Positions 1 to 7,287 of a DNA stretch of 34,957 nucleotides are shown here, in pieces; position 1 is the stretch's first letter, and each line of letters starts with the position of its first letter. The notes below the pieces were generated by a model. The model was given only the letters and a program-made list of their open reading frames with translations, had not been told where the DNA came from and ran no database searches. The position numbers and the translations under genes were made by a program. The DNA is from Syntrophaceae bacterium (GTDB lineage Bacteria > Desulfobacterota > BSN033 > UBA1163): contig JAGXSW010000188.1 of assembly GCA_018333715.1 (NCBI GenBank), positions 1 through 34,957 on the forward strand. The letters are read 5' to 3'.

Positions 1-1620
1 TGGGACTGAAATCAACGATCGAATTCCTGATTGAAAATGGGGGAGAAGATTAGGCAACGTAGCCATTACCTCTTGGACATCTTTTTCATCTCGAATCAGG
101 ATGAAAATGCTCGACTTGGTCTTCATTAAATATTCATTGACCGAACCTGTCAAAGGAAAAATATCCCCAACACGGCGGTCTGGCACATCAAGTCCAAGTG
201 CGTAGGCAACCGTAACAGTATTGTTCTTGAAATTGGTAATATTAATTGAAATCCTGTTGAAAGGGATGAGTTTGTGTACTTCTTCAGCGAAGCGCTGATA
301 AACTTCTTCGATATTGAGGGTTGAGCTGATAATCCGCCCAATCTCCGCTATGGCAACATTCTCTTTGGCCAGATTCTTTGATTCTTCTTCACTCCTATGC
401 AGAGCCTCCTCTGCTTGTTTGCGTTCACTGATATCTCTGGCCCAGACCTGAATTCCGGGTTCTCCTAAAAAACTGATAACTTTGGCGTGGATCTCCCCCC
501 AAAATGAAGAGCCATCTTTTCGAAGGAATTTTACCTCATAGGTGGATGGGACAGATTCTCCTTGCATACGCGCCTTCGCTCTTTCCCGCGTGAGAGCCTG
601 ATAGTCAGGATGATAGACGAGCCAGTGGTCAAGCCCTACTAATTTACCTTCTTCAAAGCCAAGCATTTTATGGAGGCGACGATTGGCAAAGATGATCCCG
701 CCCCCCTTTTGAATGAAAATTCCGTCAAAACTCTCCTCAACCAGAGTCCGGTATCGTTCTTCACTCTTTTCAATGGCTTCTTCGAGCTTCTTACGTTCGG
801 TGATGTCCCGAGAGATACCGCGAAATCCTATCGGTTGACCCGATGAATTTTTTCTTAAGGAAACGGATGCTTCAATATATAGCTTTGTCCCGTCTTTTCT
901 AATAACACCCCAATCGAAACCTTTGGTAGGTTCTCCTGTTCTGTAGACATTATTGAAAGCTTGGTATAATTTTTTTGCGTTTTCCTCATCCATATACTGC
1001 CGGTTATTCATGCCAATGACTTCATCTCTGGAATAACCGAGCATTCGGCAGACTGAATCATTGAAAAAGGTAAAATTACCGGAAAGGTCCACCTCAAAAT
1101 AGCCATCTTCGATGTTTTCAAGAATGGCTCGATATTTTTCCTCTGACTCCCGAAGTGCTTCTTCATCTCGTTTTCGCTCAGTAATATCGCGGACATATTC
1201 AATGGCGCCTTTTACCTTTCCATCTGCGGCATCAAAAAGAGGGAAACTATATAGTTCAAGCCACCCGACACCTTTTCCATTTGCTCCTGTTCTTGGAATA
1301 ATTTTATAATTAGCCCTCCCAGTCTTCATCGCCTGGTATGTTGGGCAATCTTCGCATCGTTCATTTATCCGGAGGTAGGCCTCATAGCATTTCTTTCCGA
1401 CAAGCGGCATGGCGTGGGAATACCACTTTTCCATTGTCGGATTTACAAGAACGATGTTCATATCCCTGTCGAGGATACTGATGCCATCCTGTATACTTGT
1501 AAAGATGTTTCTAAAAAGTTGGGTACTTGTTTTAGGGTCACTTCTCTTGTTGTCATGCTGGTCTGTTTTTTTCTTCTTTTTTCCCATCTCCCTTTGCCTT
1601 ACTTTGACATTCAGTTTCAT
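1..1620 (-). CDS. multi-PAS/GAF sensor protein, 3' end outside window
   Basis: An uninterrupted reading frame of 540 codons runs from an ATG at 1620 off the left edge. Translation by eye gives a lysine-rich N-terminus, then three PAS domains (about residues 36-150, 158-270 and 283-395), each closed by the typical PAC ending RDITERK or RDISERK, then the start of a GAF domain (from about 420, IAEIGRIISSTLN). PAS-1 carries three closely spaced cysteines (KKCYEAY...ERCEDCPTYQ), possibly a ligand or redox site. PAS-PAS-PAS-GAF proteins usually end in a histidine kinase or a GGDEF module, but that part is not in the window, so the output is unknown. There is no signal peptide or transmembrane segment, so it is probably cytoplasmic. 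No ribosome binding site precedes the first ATG; the ATG at 1587 (AAAGGGAG just before it) may be the true start. Confidence 0.85.
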   Translation of the reverse strand, partial: MKLNVKVRQREMGKKKKKTDQHDNKRSDPKTSTQLFRNIFTSIQDGISILDRDMNIVLVNPTMEKWYSHAMPLVGKKCYEAYLRINERCEDCPTYQAMKTGRANYKIIPRTGANGKGVGWLELYSFPLFDAADGKVKGAIEYVRDITERKRDEEALRESEEKYRAILENIEDGYFEVDLSGNFTFFNDSVCRMLGYSRDEVIGMNNRQYMDEENAKKLYQAFNNVYRTGEPTKGFDWGVIRKDGTKLYIEASVSLRKNSSGQPIGFRGISRDITERKKLEEAIEKSEERYRTLVEESFDGIFIQKGGGIIFANRRLHKMLGFEEGKLVGLDHWLVYHPDYQALTRERAKARMQGESVPSTYEVKFLRKDGSSFWGEIHAKVISFLGEPGIQVWARDISERKQAEEALHRSEEESKNLAKENVAIAEIGRIISSTLNIEEVYQRFAEEVHKLIPFNRISINITNFKNNTVTVAYALGLDVPDRRVGDIFPLTGSVNEYLMKTKSSIFILIRDEKDVQEVMATLPNLLPHFQSGIRSLISVP

Positions 1621-1938
1621 ATTATAAATAAAATAGCAATATTTGTTCCAAAATGTTCCAAATTTTCATAAAAATTCAAATACTGCGCCTATGTGTTTAA
1701 TATTAAAGATGTATTCAGGTATTAAAGGCGTGGAGTAAGTAAATTATTAAGAAGGGGTAATACGCTAAAAGTGGATAATTTATGACAAATTCGCAAAAAT
1801 GATGACAATTTTGGACAAAAAAAGAGAATGGAATAATGGAATAGTGGAATGATGGAATAATGGGTGAAGATGTAAAAAGAAAGAGAAGCACAATTTCCAG
1901 AGCTTGACATTGAAGGAACATTTATTTATAAATAACCC
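1621..1938. other. intergenic region, AT-rich, with 8-bp tandem repeat
   Basis: This 318-base gap separates two divergently oriented genes. It contains the possible sigma-54 site and, at 1830-1864, four tandem 8-mers of the form GGAAT(A/G)(A/G)T. The same GGAAT-type repeat recurs at about 2518-2545 and 28737-28842. Short frames on either strand are low-complexity and look non-coding. Confidence 0.5.
1635..1650 (-). promoter_or_regulatory. possible sigma-54 -24/-12 promoter of the PAS sensor
   Basis: Read on the minus strand the site is TGGAACAAATATTGCT, close to the sigma-54 consensus TGGCACG-N4-TTGCW with two mismatches. It lies 15 bases before the first ATG and 48 before the ATG at 1587, so it fits the later start better. 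A direct repeat of TTTTGGAACA overlaps it. The assignment rests on pattern only. Confidence 0.3.
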
Positions 1939-2187
1939 ATGCAAATAACTGAAGAAATAAGAACTTCGCTAAGGCGGGAATACCTACTCTGCTCAAATGC
2001 TATTGCTTTTTATAAAAGGGCAATAAAGGATTTTGAACAAAAATACAATTTATCTACACGGGCCTTTTTGAAGAAATTTGAGGCAGGCGAAGTAGGGGAT
2101 GATGCCGATTATTTTGATTGGTATGGTTTCGCTAAACTTCTTGACCAATGGCAGAAAACACAATCTGCCATCCGTTCAGAATTGTAG
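1939..2187 (+). CDS. small hypothetical protein, possible orphan antitoxin-type protein
   Basis: An 82-residue protein, mostly helical by composition, with a charged N-terminal half (EEIRTSLRREYLLCSNAI, FEQKYNLS) and an acidic aromatic C-terminal half (GDDADYFDWYGF, LDQWQK). The pattern FEQKY-N-(S/T)-x-x-x-F-x-x-x-F-x-x-G followed by D-Y-F-x-W resembles short proteins often encoded beside DUF6516-type toxins. That is a recollection of family style and not a firm match. No toxin partner is adjacent, so if it is an antitoxin it is orphaned. Its TAG stop lies inside the GTAG foot of the REP-like element at 2184-2246, so the element defines the end of the ORF and the C-terminus may be truncated. 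No strong ribosome binding site is visible. Confidence 0.55.
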   Translation: MQITEEIRTSLRREYLLCSNAIAFYKRAIKDFEQKYNLSTRAFLKKFEAGEVGDDADYFDWYGFAKLLDQWQKTQSAIRSEL

Positions 2188-2246
2188 CGCCCCCATTTAT
2201 TGGGGGCGAATTCAGAATCTTCGTCGGCAATAAATGCCGACGCTAC
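2184..2246. repeat. REP-like inverted pair (BIME) with GTAG feet
   Basis: GTAG (2184-2187) is followed directly by a hairpin, arms CGCCCCCA (2188-2195) and TGGGGGCG (2201-2208) with a 5-base loop. After a short linker comes a second hairpin, arms CGTCGGCA (2222-2229) and TGCCGACG (2235-2242), followed by CTAC (2243-2246), the inverted GTAG. The halves share the foot and the central ATTTATT/AATAAAT, but the stems differ with pairing kept. This is the architecture of bacterial interspersed mosaic elements mobilised by RAYT enzymes. Confidence 0.75.
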
Positions 2247-2546
2247 ATCTTGTTTGTTTTCTAACAACTGCCCCGAAGGGGGCACCTCCCGTGGTCGGGT
2301 CTTATCGACTTCCGGGCGAAGTCCCGGACGAGGCGTAGCCTCTTATCCACACCACAAGCACACTCCCGATAACGTCATACCCTCATCTGAGACCTCCCTT
2401 AAAGATGTCCTGAAAGAAATAAGCGCCATCATCATTGGGAAACCTTAAGCCATAAATAAAAATGGAAGACAAAAGGTGGAAGCCAGGAGGCAGAAGGCAG
2501 GGGTCAGTATAAATCCCGTCATTCCAATATTCCACTATTCCAATTG
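2247..2546. other. intergenic, no supported gene
   Basis: Two overlapping plus-strand frames cross this stretch (2200-2448 and 2476-2739), but both run through palindromic repeats and give compositionally odd peptides, so they are left out. The end of the first (LKDVLKEISAIIIGKP) looks protein-like and might be a fragment of a lost gene, which cannot be shown from this sequence. GGAAT-type repeat sequence occurs at 2518-2545. Confidence 0.45.
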
Positions 2547-2688
2547 TGATGATCTCGTAAAAAGTCGTCTCACCGGTCCTGCGGCAGGAACCATTGTCCA
2601 GTGTTTTATAAGTGTCTGGGATTACTGGATTCCGGCTTTCGCCGGAATGACGGTCATTAGAATTTTTCGATTTTTTACGAGACCATCA
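2547..2688. mobile_element. MITE-like element, copy 1 (142 bp)
   Basis: Terminal inverted repeats of 20 bp: TGATGATCTCGTAAAAAGTC (2547-2566), and at 2669-2688 the complement of TGATGGTCTCGTAAAAAATC; 18 of 20 match. The left arm continues into GTCTCACCGGT, shared with the copy at 9833-9962. The interior contains a CTGGATTCC...GGAATGACG hairpin (2625-2652). There is no coding capacity. It lies just downstream of the molybdopterin subunit gene, whose stop is at 2693. Confidence 0.7.
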
Positions 2689-2692
2689 ATGG

Positions 2693-4987
2693 TTACTTTG
2701 TTTTTTCTTTCAACGCTGCCAGCACCTTCTCAGGAGTAATCGGAAGTTCTTTAATTCTCACCCCTACCGCATCGTAAATGGCATTGGCAATGGCAGGGGC
2801 CGTGGGGACGAGGCCTGGTTCGCCAATGCCTTTGGCTCCGAAGGGACCAGAGGGGTCGTCTGTTTCGATCACAACAGCTTCAATATTCGGAACATCGGCG
2901 GCGGTTAGGATCTTATAATCCCGGAAATCTGGGTTGATCACCTTTCCGTTCTTAAGAATGAGCTGTTCAGTCAGGGCATATCCGATTCCCATTGCCGCCC
3001 CGCCATAGACCTGACCTTCTAAAAGCATCGGGTTAATCGCCCTGCCCACATCGTGGGCGGCTACATATTTCAGGATTTTAACCTGACCTGTCTCTTTGTC
3101 CACCTCGACCTCAACACCGTGTGTCCCGTAGGCATAGGTGACGGATAGATTTCCCTTGAATTCCCTATCGAGGTTTTCATTGGGAGGATCATAAAAATGC
3201 TCTGCCATAACCATTCTTCCGCCGGCGGTGTAGTGTGAAGCCCTGAGGATCTTTCCAAGAGGAGATTTCTTTTCCGGATCCAGTTTTGAAAAGATGGTGC
3301 GATCACGAATATCGAGATTTTCAGGGTTCTCTCCGAGAGATCGGGAAGCCACTTCGAGGAGTTGTTCCTTCACTTTTTTGGAAGCGCCTCTGGCTGAATT
3401 TCCTGCCACGAAGGTCGTTCGGCTGGCATGGGCTCCCACATCCCAGGGGCAGATGTCCGTATCGGTGTGGGTGACAATTACATCTTCTACCCTCACCCCG
3501 AGTTCTTCGGCGACGATCTGAGCGATGACCGTATCGGCTCCCTGTCCCATATCCGTGGCGCCGGTGATGACATTGACTGTTCCGAAATCATCGATCTTAA
3601 TGATTGTTCCACAACCGTCCGATTTGTAGACCCGGGCGCCTCCTCCTACATGGATCATCGATGCCATGCCAATTCCTCTTCCATCCCTTTTCCCCCGGTT
3701 CTGGCGCCAGTCTAACTTTTGGGCCACAACATCGATGCATTCCCTCAAGCCGCAGGTGGTGATGTTGAAATGCTGAGGGGTGACTTCTCCGGGCGTATTG
3801 GCGTTTCTCATTCTGAAGTCCAGGGGATCGATTCCAGCCATTTCAGCAAGGGCGTCAATTTGAGACTCAATGGCAAAGGTCGCCTGGGGGTTCCCATATC
3901 CTCGAAAGGCCTGGGAATAGGTGTTATTGGTATAGACGCATTTCGCCACATATCGAACATTGGGAACTTTATAGAGAGAGGAGATGGGCATCATCATGAC
4001 CGAAGGCGTGGTCGCTCCCCAGGAGGTATAGGCTCCGTTATCGAGAACCATCCGGACATCCCTGAAAGTGAATGTTCCATCTTTTGTGCAGCCCTGGGCG
4101 ATATCAATGACCGCAGGCTGTCTCGGCGAGGTGGCGAAAAACTCCTCTTCACGGGTGAAAATGATCTTCACAGGCTTACGGGTCTTGTAGGCCAAAAGGA
4201 TGGCGATGTATTCATAGGCGTAGGTGTCGAGTTTGCTTCCGAACGCCCCTCCGATCGTTGTCTTGATCACCCGGGCCTTTTTCCCCTCGAGCCCCATGGC
4301 AGCAAGCGCCTCCGTGTAATCCCGCTGTGCCAGCGCGGGAATCTGGGTATTGCTATATATCGTGAGATTGTTCCTGAGATCGAACCGAGCAACGCATCCG
4401 CTCGTTCCCATGCAGCAGTGGTTGACCCAGGTGAGTTTGAACCGGTCCTCTGCGACATGGGCCGAATTTTTTCTTGCTTCGTCCACATCTCCAGCGACAA
4501 GCCTCCATGGAAGGTTGAGGATATTGGTCGGTTTTTTCTCCTTTCCGCCCAAATGCTCCTCATGGATGAGGAGCGCTCCTTCTTTCATTGCATCTTCCGG
4601 ATCGAAGATGGCAGGAAGGATTTCGTATTCGACTCTGATCAAGCCCAATGCTTCCTCGGCAATATCCGGGTCTGTCGCAGCGACGGCCGCAACCTCATCG
4701 CGGTAGGAACAAACCTTATTCGCCTTCAGAGGCATATTGTCCTTGTAAAAACCGAATTTGATGAGCGGCGTATTATATCCCGTTAAGACTGCCTTGACCC
4801 CCGGGAGTCTCTCGGCCGCAGAGGTGTCCATATTGAGAATTCTTGCATGGGGATGGGGGCTGTAGAGGATTTTCCCCCAGAGCATCCCCGGGACTTTAAG
4901 GTCCTGGATATAGACCGCCTTTCCTGTGACTTTGTCCTCGGCATCCATTTTGGGAATTCGTTTTCCGATGTTGATGAAGTCTTGCAT
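2693..4987 (-). CDS. molybdenum hydroxylase, molybdopterin-binding large subunit (xanthine dehydrogenase family)
   Basis: A 764-residue protein with the two-part Mo-binding fold of this family: N-terminal Ald_Xan_dh_C-like domain (about 15-120), then MoCo-binding domains. Visible signatures are IGGAFGSK, FRGYGNPQATFAIE, GAHASRTTFVAGNS and, near the C-terminus, GAKGIGEPG, whose glutamate is the conserved base of molybdenum hydroxylases. It should carry the molybdopterin cofactor and hydroxylate a ring carbon with water as oxygen source, passing electrons to the 2Fe-2S and FAD subunits encoded upstream. A good ribosome binding site (AAGGAGGT) precedes the ATG at 4987. It is the last gene of the transporter/hydroxylase operon and is separated from its partner genes by a RAYT gene and REP hairpins. 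In context the substrate may be an N-heteroaromatic CoA ester such as indoleacetyl-CoA; 4-hydroxybenzoyl-CoA reductase is the nearest alternative. Confidence 0.9.
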   Translation of the reverse strand: MQDFINIGKRIPKMDAEDKVTGKAVYIQDLKVPGMLWGKILYSPHPHARILNMDTSAAERLPGVKAVLTGYNTPLIKFGFYKDNMPLKANKVCSYRDEVAAVAATDPDIAEEALGLIRVEYEILPAIFDPEDAMKEGALLIHEEHLGGKEKKPTNILNLPWRLVAGDVDEARKNSAHVAEDRFKLTWVNHCCMGTSGCVARFDLRNNLTIYSNTQIPALAQRDYTEALAAMGLEGKKARVIKTTIGGAFGSKLDTYAYEYIAILLAYKTRKPVKIIFTREEEFFATSPRQPAVIDIAQGCTKDGTFTFRDVRMVLDNGAYTSWGATTPSVMMMPISSLYKVPNVRYVAKCVYTNNTYSQAFRGYGNPQATFAIESQIDALAEMAGIDPLDFRMRNANTPGEVTPQHFNITTCGLRECIDVVAQKLDWRQNRGKRDGRGIGMASMIHVGGGARVYKSDGCGTIIKIDDFGTVNVITGATDMGQGADTVIAQIVAEELGVRVEDVIVTHTDTDICPWDVGAHASRTTFVAGNSARGASKKVKEQLLEVASRSLGENPENLDIRDRTIFSKLDPEKKSPLGKILRASHYTAGGRMVMAEHFYDPPNENLDREFKGNLSVTYAYGTHGVEVEVDKETGQVKILKYVAAHDVGRAINPMLLEGQVYGGAAMGIGYALTEQLILKNGKVINPDFRDYKILTAADVPNIEAVVIETDDPSGPFGAKGIGEPGLVPTAPAIANAIYDAVGVRIKELPITPEKVLAALKEKTK

Positions 4988-4998
4988 GAAACCTCCTT

Positions 4999-5128
4999 AA
5001 GCAGGTCAGGAGACCTGCTTCTACCCGATGATTCTTTGTTATTTGGCAGGTCAGGAGACCTGCCCCTACCCTGGTAGTTTCGAGGTTTCTAACCCTCACA
5101 GGGTAGTTTCGGGTCTCCTGACCCGAAA
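4999..5128. repeat. REP cluster downstream of the RAYT, three units plus a degenerate one
   Basis: Two direct units have an AGGA loop in the stem (N)GGTC-AGGA-GACC(N) and then CTACCC: 4999-5026 and 5045-5071. A third is inverted: GGGTAG at 5101-5106, then TTTCGGGTC/GACCCGAAA (5107-5128) with loop TCCT. A degenerate unit lies at about 5072-5096. On the minus strand every unit reads GTAG foot followed by hairpin, or its mirror, as expected for REP sequences recognised by RAYT transposases. The inverted unit supplies the last codons of the RAYT gene. Confidence 0.8.
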
Positions 5129-5751
5129 TAACGCTTGATGTCTGAAAATTCGTATTGGAATATGTCGTTACATAGACCTTTTCTCAAAGGGTTTTGATAC
5201 ATATATCTTAATTTCTCAGTTAATTTCTTTTCGCTGAGAATGTTAAAATCGTAATAATCCGGCTGCCATAATTGATAAGTGTGTCCTTTCTTCTTTGGAA
5301 TCGGGAGCTGGATTTTAAATAGTGTTTCTTTATCCCATACCAAAAGATATTCAATGGCTTTTTTTGCAATATATTTCTTTATATCTCGTATGATGTCTGG
5401 AAGGTCAGGAGACCTTCCGCTACCCGCGGGTTGATTATTGCTCGGAAGGTCAGGAGACCTGTTGTTACCCAGTGATTCGCAAATCATGTGAATATGATCG
5501 GGCATGACAATAAATCCTTTTAATTTAAAATCCCCTCGTTCTTCATAGAACAACAAAGTGTTTACAGCTGCTTTAGCGATGTCTTTGTACTTAAATATCT
5601 CGACACGCTTATTTGTGACCATCGTAATAAAATGGTAGCCTTCGTTATATTTTCGTTTTTTCGATGGAAGGTCAGGAGACCTTTCGCTACCCGCGGGTTG
5701 ATTATTGCTCGGAAGGTCAGGAAACCTGCCGCTACCCATTGGTCTATCCAT
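5089..5751 (-). CDS. REP-associated tyrosine transposase (RAYT, Y1/IS200-like HUH family) with REPs in frame
   Basis: A protein of about 220 residues (ATG at 5751; a GTG sits one codon upstream). The core is a Y1 transposase: KYNEGYHFITM at the first strand, VMPDHIHMI carrying the metal-binding HUH pair (His87 and His89 counted from the GTG), and YMYQNPLRKGL with the likely catalytic Tyr184. RAYTs are single-domain nucleases that nick at REP hairpins with a GTAG foot. REP dyads are embedded in frame: residues about 7-31 at the N-terminus and 97-119 just after the HUH motif both contain RSPDLP or FPDLP and SNNQPAGS peptides encoded by REPs, and the C-terminus (GSGDPKLP) is encoded by a third REP. 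The reading frame is intact, so it may still be active, but the internal insert could impair it. No clear ribosome binding site. It splits the molybdenum hydroxylase operon. Confidence 0.88.
   Translation of the reverse strand: MDRPMGSGRFPDLPSNNQPAGSERSPDLPSKKRKYNEGYHFITMVTNKRVEIFKYKDIAKAAVNTLLFYEERGDFKLKGFIVMPDHIHMICESLGNNRSPDLPSNNQPAGSGRSPDLPDIIRDIKKYIAKKAIEYLLVWDKETLFKIQLPIPKKKGHTYQLWQPDYYDFNILSEKKLTEKLRYMYQNPLRKGLCNDIFQYEFSDIKRYFGSGDPKLPCEG
5399..5470. repeat. REP dyad inside the RAYT coding sequence (internal copy)
   Basis: Unit one has arms GGAAGGTC (5399-5406) and GACCTTCC (5411-5418), loop AGGA, then GCTACCC. Unit two starts at 5444, 45 bases later, with core AGGTC-AGGA-GACCT and a decayed foot (GTTGTTACCC). 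The 63 bases 5399-5461 match 5666-5728 at 61 positions by eye. The 45-base period is a multiple of three, so the RAYT frame is preserved. Confidence 0.85.
5666..5737. repeat. REP dyad inside the RAYT coding sequence (N-terminal copy)
   Basis: This is the second copy of the dyad at 5399. Units begin at 5666 and 5711, both with loop AGGA and followed by GCTACCC (foot GGGTAG on the minus strand). The linker GGGTTGATTATTGCTC is identical in both dyads. It encodes the first ~30 residues of the RAYT, ahead of the conserved domain. Confidence 0.85.
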
Positions 5752-5771
5752 CACTGTTTCGTGCTTCGAAT

Positions 5772-6242
5772 TTATATTTTTTTGCTTGCTTCTTTAATAG
5801 CCTGGATGATCTGGAGATAACCGGTGCAGCGGCAGAGATTTCCCGCGATTGCGTTGCGGATCTCCTCCTCGGTGGGTTTCGGAGTTTCATCGAGAAGGGC
5901 CTTGGCCGACAAGACCATTCCGGGCGTACAGAAGCCGCACTGGACGGCTCCATTCTCGACAAAAGACCGCTGGATGGGGTGGAGATTCCCATCAACATCA
6001 GCCAATCCTTCAATCGTGATGACGTTTTTTCCATCCGTCTCCATTACGGGAAAGATGCAGGAATTGACGGCTTTCCCATTGATAAGGACGGTGCAGGCGC
6101 CGCATTCTCCCAGGCCACAGCCTTCCTTGGTTCCGGTGAGTTCCAGTTTCTCCCTCAGAACCTGTATCAGGGTGAGGTTGGGTTCAGCCTCGATTTGGAC
6201 GGGTTCGCCATTTAGTTTGAAATGAATGGTCTGTTTCATCAC
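5772..6242 (-). CDS. molybdenum hydroxylase, 2Fe-2S small subunit
   Basis: A 156-residue protein, the normal size for this subunit. The N-terminal plant-ferredoxin fold carries CGLGECGAC and a later Cys (Cys42, 47, 50, 62), and the C-terminal helical domain carries CGFC...CRC (Cys102, 105, 137, 139), so both [2Fe-2S] clusters are complete. It relays electrons from molybdopterin to FAD. The first start is GTG at 6242, but ATG at 6239 is equally plausible, with AAAGGA upstream. In transcription order it follows the FAD subunit (gap 178 bases, holding a REP-like pair) and precedes the RAYT. Small, medium and large subunits are separate polypeptides as in CO dehydrogenase and 4-hydroxybenzoyl-CoA reductase. 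Confidence 0.93.
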   Translation of the reverse strand: MMKQTIHFKLNGEPVQIEAEPNLTLIQVLREKLELTGTKEGCGLGECGACTVLINGKAVNSCIFPVMETDGKNVITIEGLADVDGNLHPIQRSFVENGAVQCGFCTPGMVLSAKALLDETPKPTEEEIRNAIAGNLCRCTGYLQIIQAIKEASKKI

Positions 6243-6341
6243 TTAACGTTCCTTTCTACGAAATGATTTTCCCCCCCGGATACCCGCCTGCAATGGGCAG
6301 GAAAGAGGGCGGGTTAGTCACCCTCGAACAATGAAAATTGA

Positions 6342-6398
6342 GTAGGGGCGGCTCTCTGTGGCCGCCCTATGTGGGAGCCCACAGAGGGGCTCCCCTAC
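6342..6398. repeat. REP-like inverted pair with GTAG feet
   Basis: GTAG (6342-6345), hairpin GGGCGGC (6346-6352)/GCCGCCC (6361-6367), linker TATGT, hairpin GGGAGCC (6373-6379)/GGCTCCC (6388-6394), then CTAC (6395-6398). The layout equals that of the element at 2184 with different stem sequence. A run of T follows at 6400-6408, so on the plus strand it resembles a terminator, although no plus-strand gene precedes it. It lies in the operon between the FAD and 2Fe-2S subunit genes. Confidence 0.7.
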
Positions 6399-6420
6399 GT
6401 TTTTTTTGATTGGAACGCTG

Positions 6421-7287
6421 TTATTTTCTAGGCAATTTCACAGACTGCTTGATGGCTTTTGCAACAAGAACTGCGACCATTTCTCTCCGGTATTCCGCAG
6501 AACCCCGGATATCGGTGATTGGAGAGCACTCCTGTTTGGCCCAATCCCCCGCCCTTATGATGAGGCGTTCATCGAGGAGATTTCCCTCAAGAATCTTTTC
6601 TGTCTCTTTTGCCCTCAGGGGAGTTGGGGCCACTGCGCCGAGTGCGATCCGGGCCCGTTCGCATATCCCTGTTTTTGGATCAAGGGTTAAGAGAACAGCC
6701 ACATTGACCACAGAAAGATCCACGCTCTTTCGCCGCCCCAGCTTCAGATAGGCTCCCAGACTATTGGGAGGAGGAGAGGGCAGGATGATCTCCTTTAAGA
6801 TCTCTTTTTTATCGAGGGCGGTTTCACCGGGTCCAAGAAAGAAAGATGGGAGGGAAAGGCGTCTCTCTTCCATCCGGCTTACAAGAAGAACCTCTGCTTC
6901 ATAAACGAGCAGGGACGGAGCCGTTTCAGCCGAGGGAGAAGCCGTGCAGAGATTGCCGCCGAGGGTTGCCACATTGCGGATCTGAACCGAGCCGAGAACG
7001 CTGGAGGCCTCCGCCAGAAGGGGGAATCTCTTTTTGATCCGTTCGGACTGTTCGATGGTCCGGTGAGTGACCAGCGCCCCGATTTTAAACGTCCCATTAG
7101 ACTCAATTTGATCCAGCCCCTGGATTCCCTGGAGGGAGATGAGGACATCAGGGGATATCTTTTTCTGCTTGTTCATCACGATGGCATCGGTTCCGCCCGC
7201 GATCAATCTTGCCTTGTCCCCGTATTGACTTAGAAGAGAAAGGGCCTCCTCAAGGGTATGGGGTTTGAGGTAGTCGAACTTTTTCAT
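6421..7287 (-). CDS. molybdenum hydroxylase, FAD-binding medium subunit
   Basis: A 288-residue PCMH-type FAD subunit. LIAGGTDAIV (about 30-39) and the SVQIRNVATLGGNLCTASPSAE region, here cited by position (about 100-121), are the two FAD-binding loops of the family; the C-terminal CO_deh_flav_C domain follows. It reoxidises the Fe-S clusters and hands electrons to an unknown acceptor. At 288 residues it has no extra cysteine-bearing loop, unlike the beta subunit of 4-hydroxybenzoyl-CoA reductase, which argues for a hydroxylase and against that reductase. The start ATG overlaps the livF stop (ATGA), with GGAGGCG upstream, so it is translationally coupled to the transporter. Confidence 0.92.
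   Translation of the reverse strand: MKKFDYLKPHTLEEALSLLSQYGDKARLIAGGTDAIVMNKQKKISPDVLISLQGIQGLDQIESNGTFKIGALVTHRTIEQSERIKKRFPLLAEASSVLGSVQIRNVATLGGNLCTASPSAETAPSLLVYEAEVLLVSRMEERRLSLPSFFLGPGETALDKKEILKEIILPSPPPNSLGAYLKLGRRKSVDLSVVNVAVLLTLDPKTGICERARIALGAVAPTPLRAKETEKILEGNLLDERLIIRAGDWAKQECSPITDIRGSAEYRREMVAVLVAKAIKQSVKLPRK

Noticed and set aside
1830-1864. CRISPR-like array
   Set aside because: The units are 8-bp tandem repeats without spacers; no cas genes are in the window.
2200-2739. Two plus-strand frames of 82 and 87 codons
   Set aside because: They run through REP and MITE sequence; peptides such as DYWIPAFAGMT are translations of the repeat hairpin.
3719-4786. 355-codon plus-strand frame opposite the molybdopterin subunit gene
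   Set aside because: It is the antisense of a clearly conserved gene with intact motifs; the translated peptide has no family look and no ribosome binding site.
2693-7287. Assignment of the molybdenum enzyme as 4-hydroxybenzoyl-CoA reductase
   Set aside because: The FAD subunit is 288 residues and lacks the additional cysteine loop for a 4Fe-4S cluster found in that reductase; the neighbours also fit a hydroxylase better.
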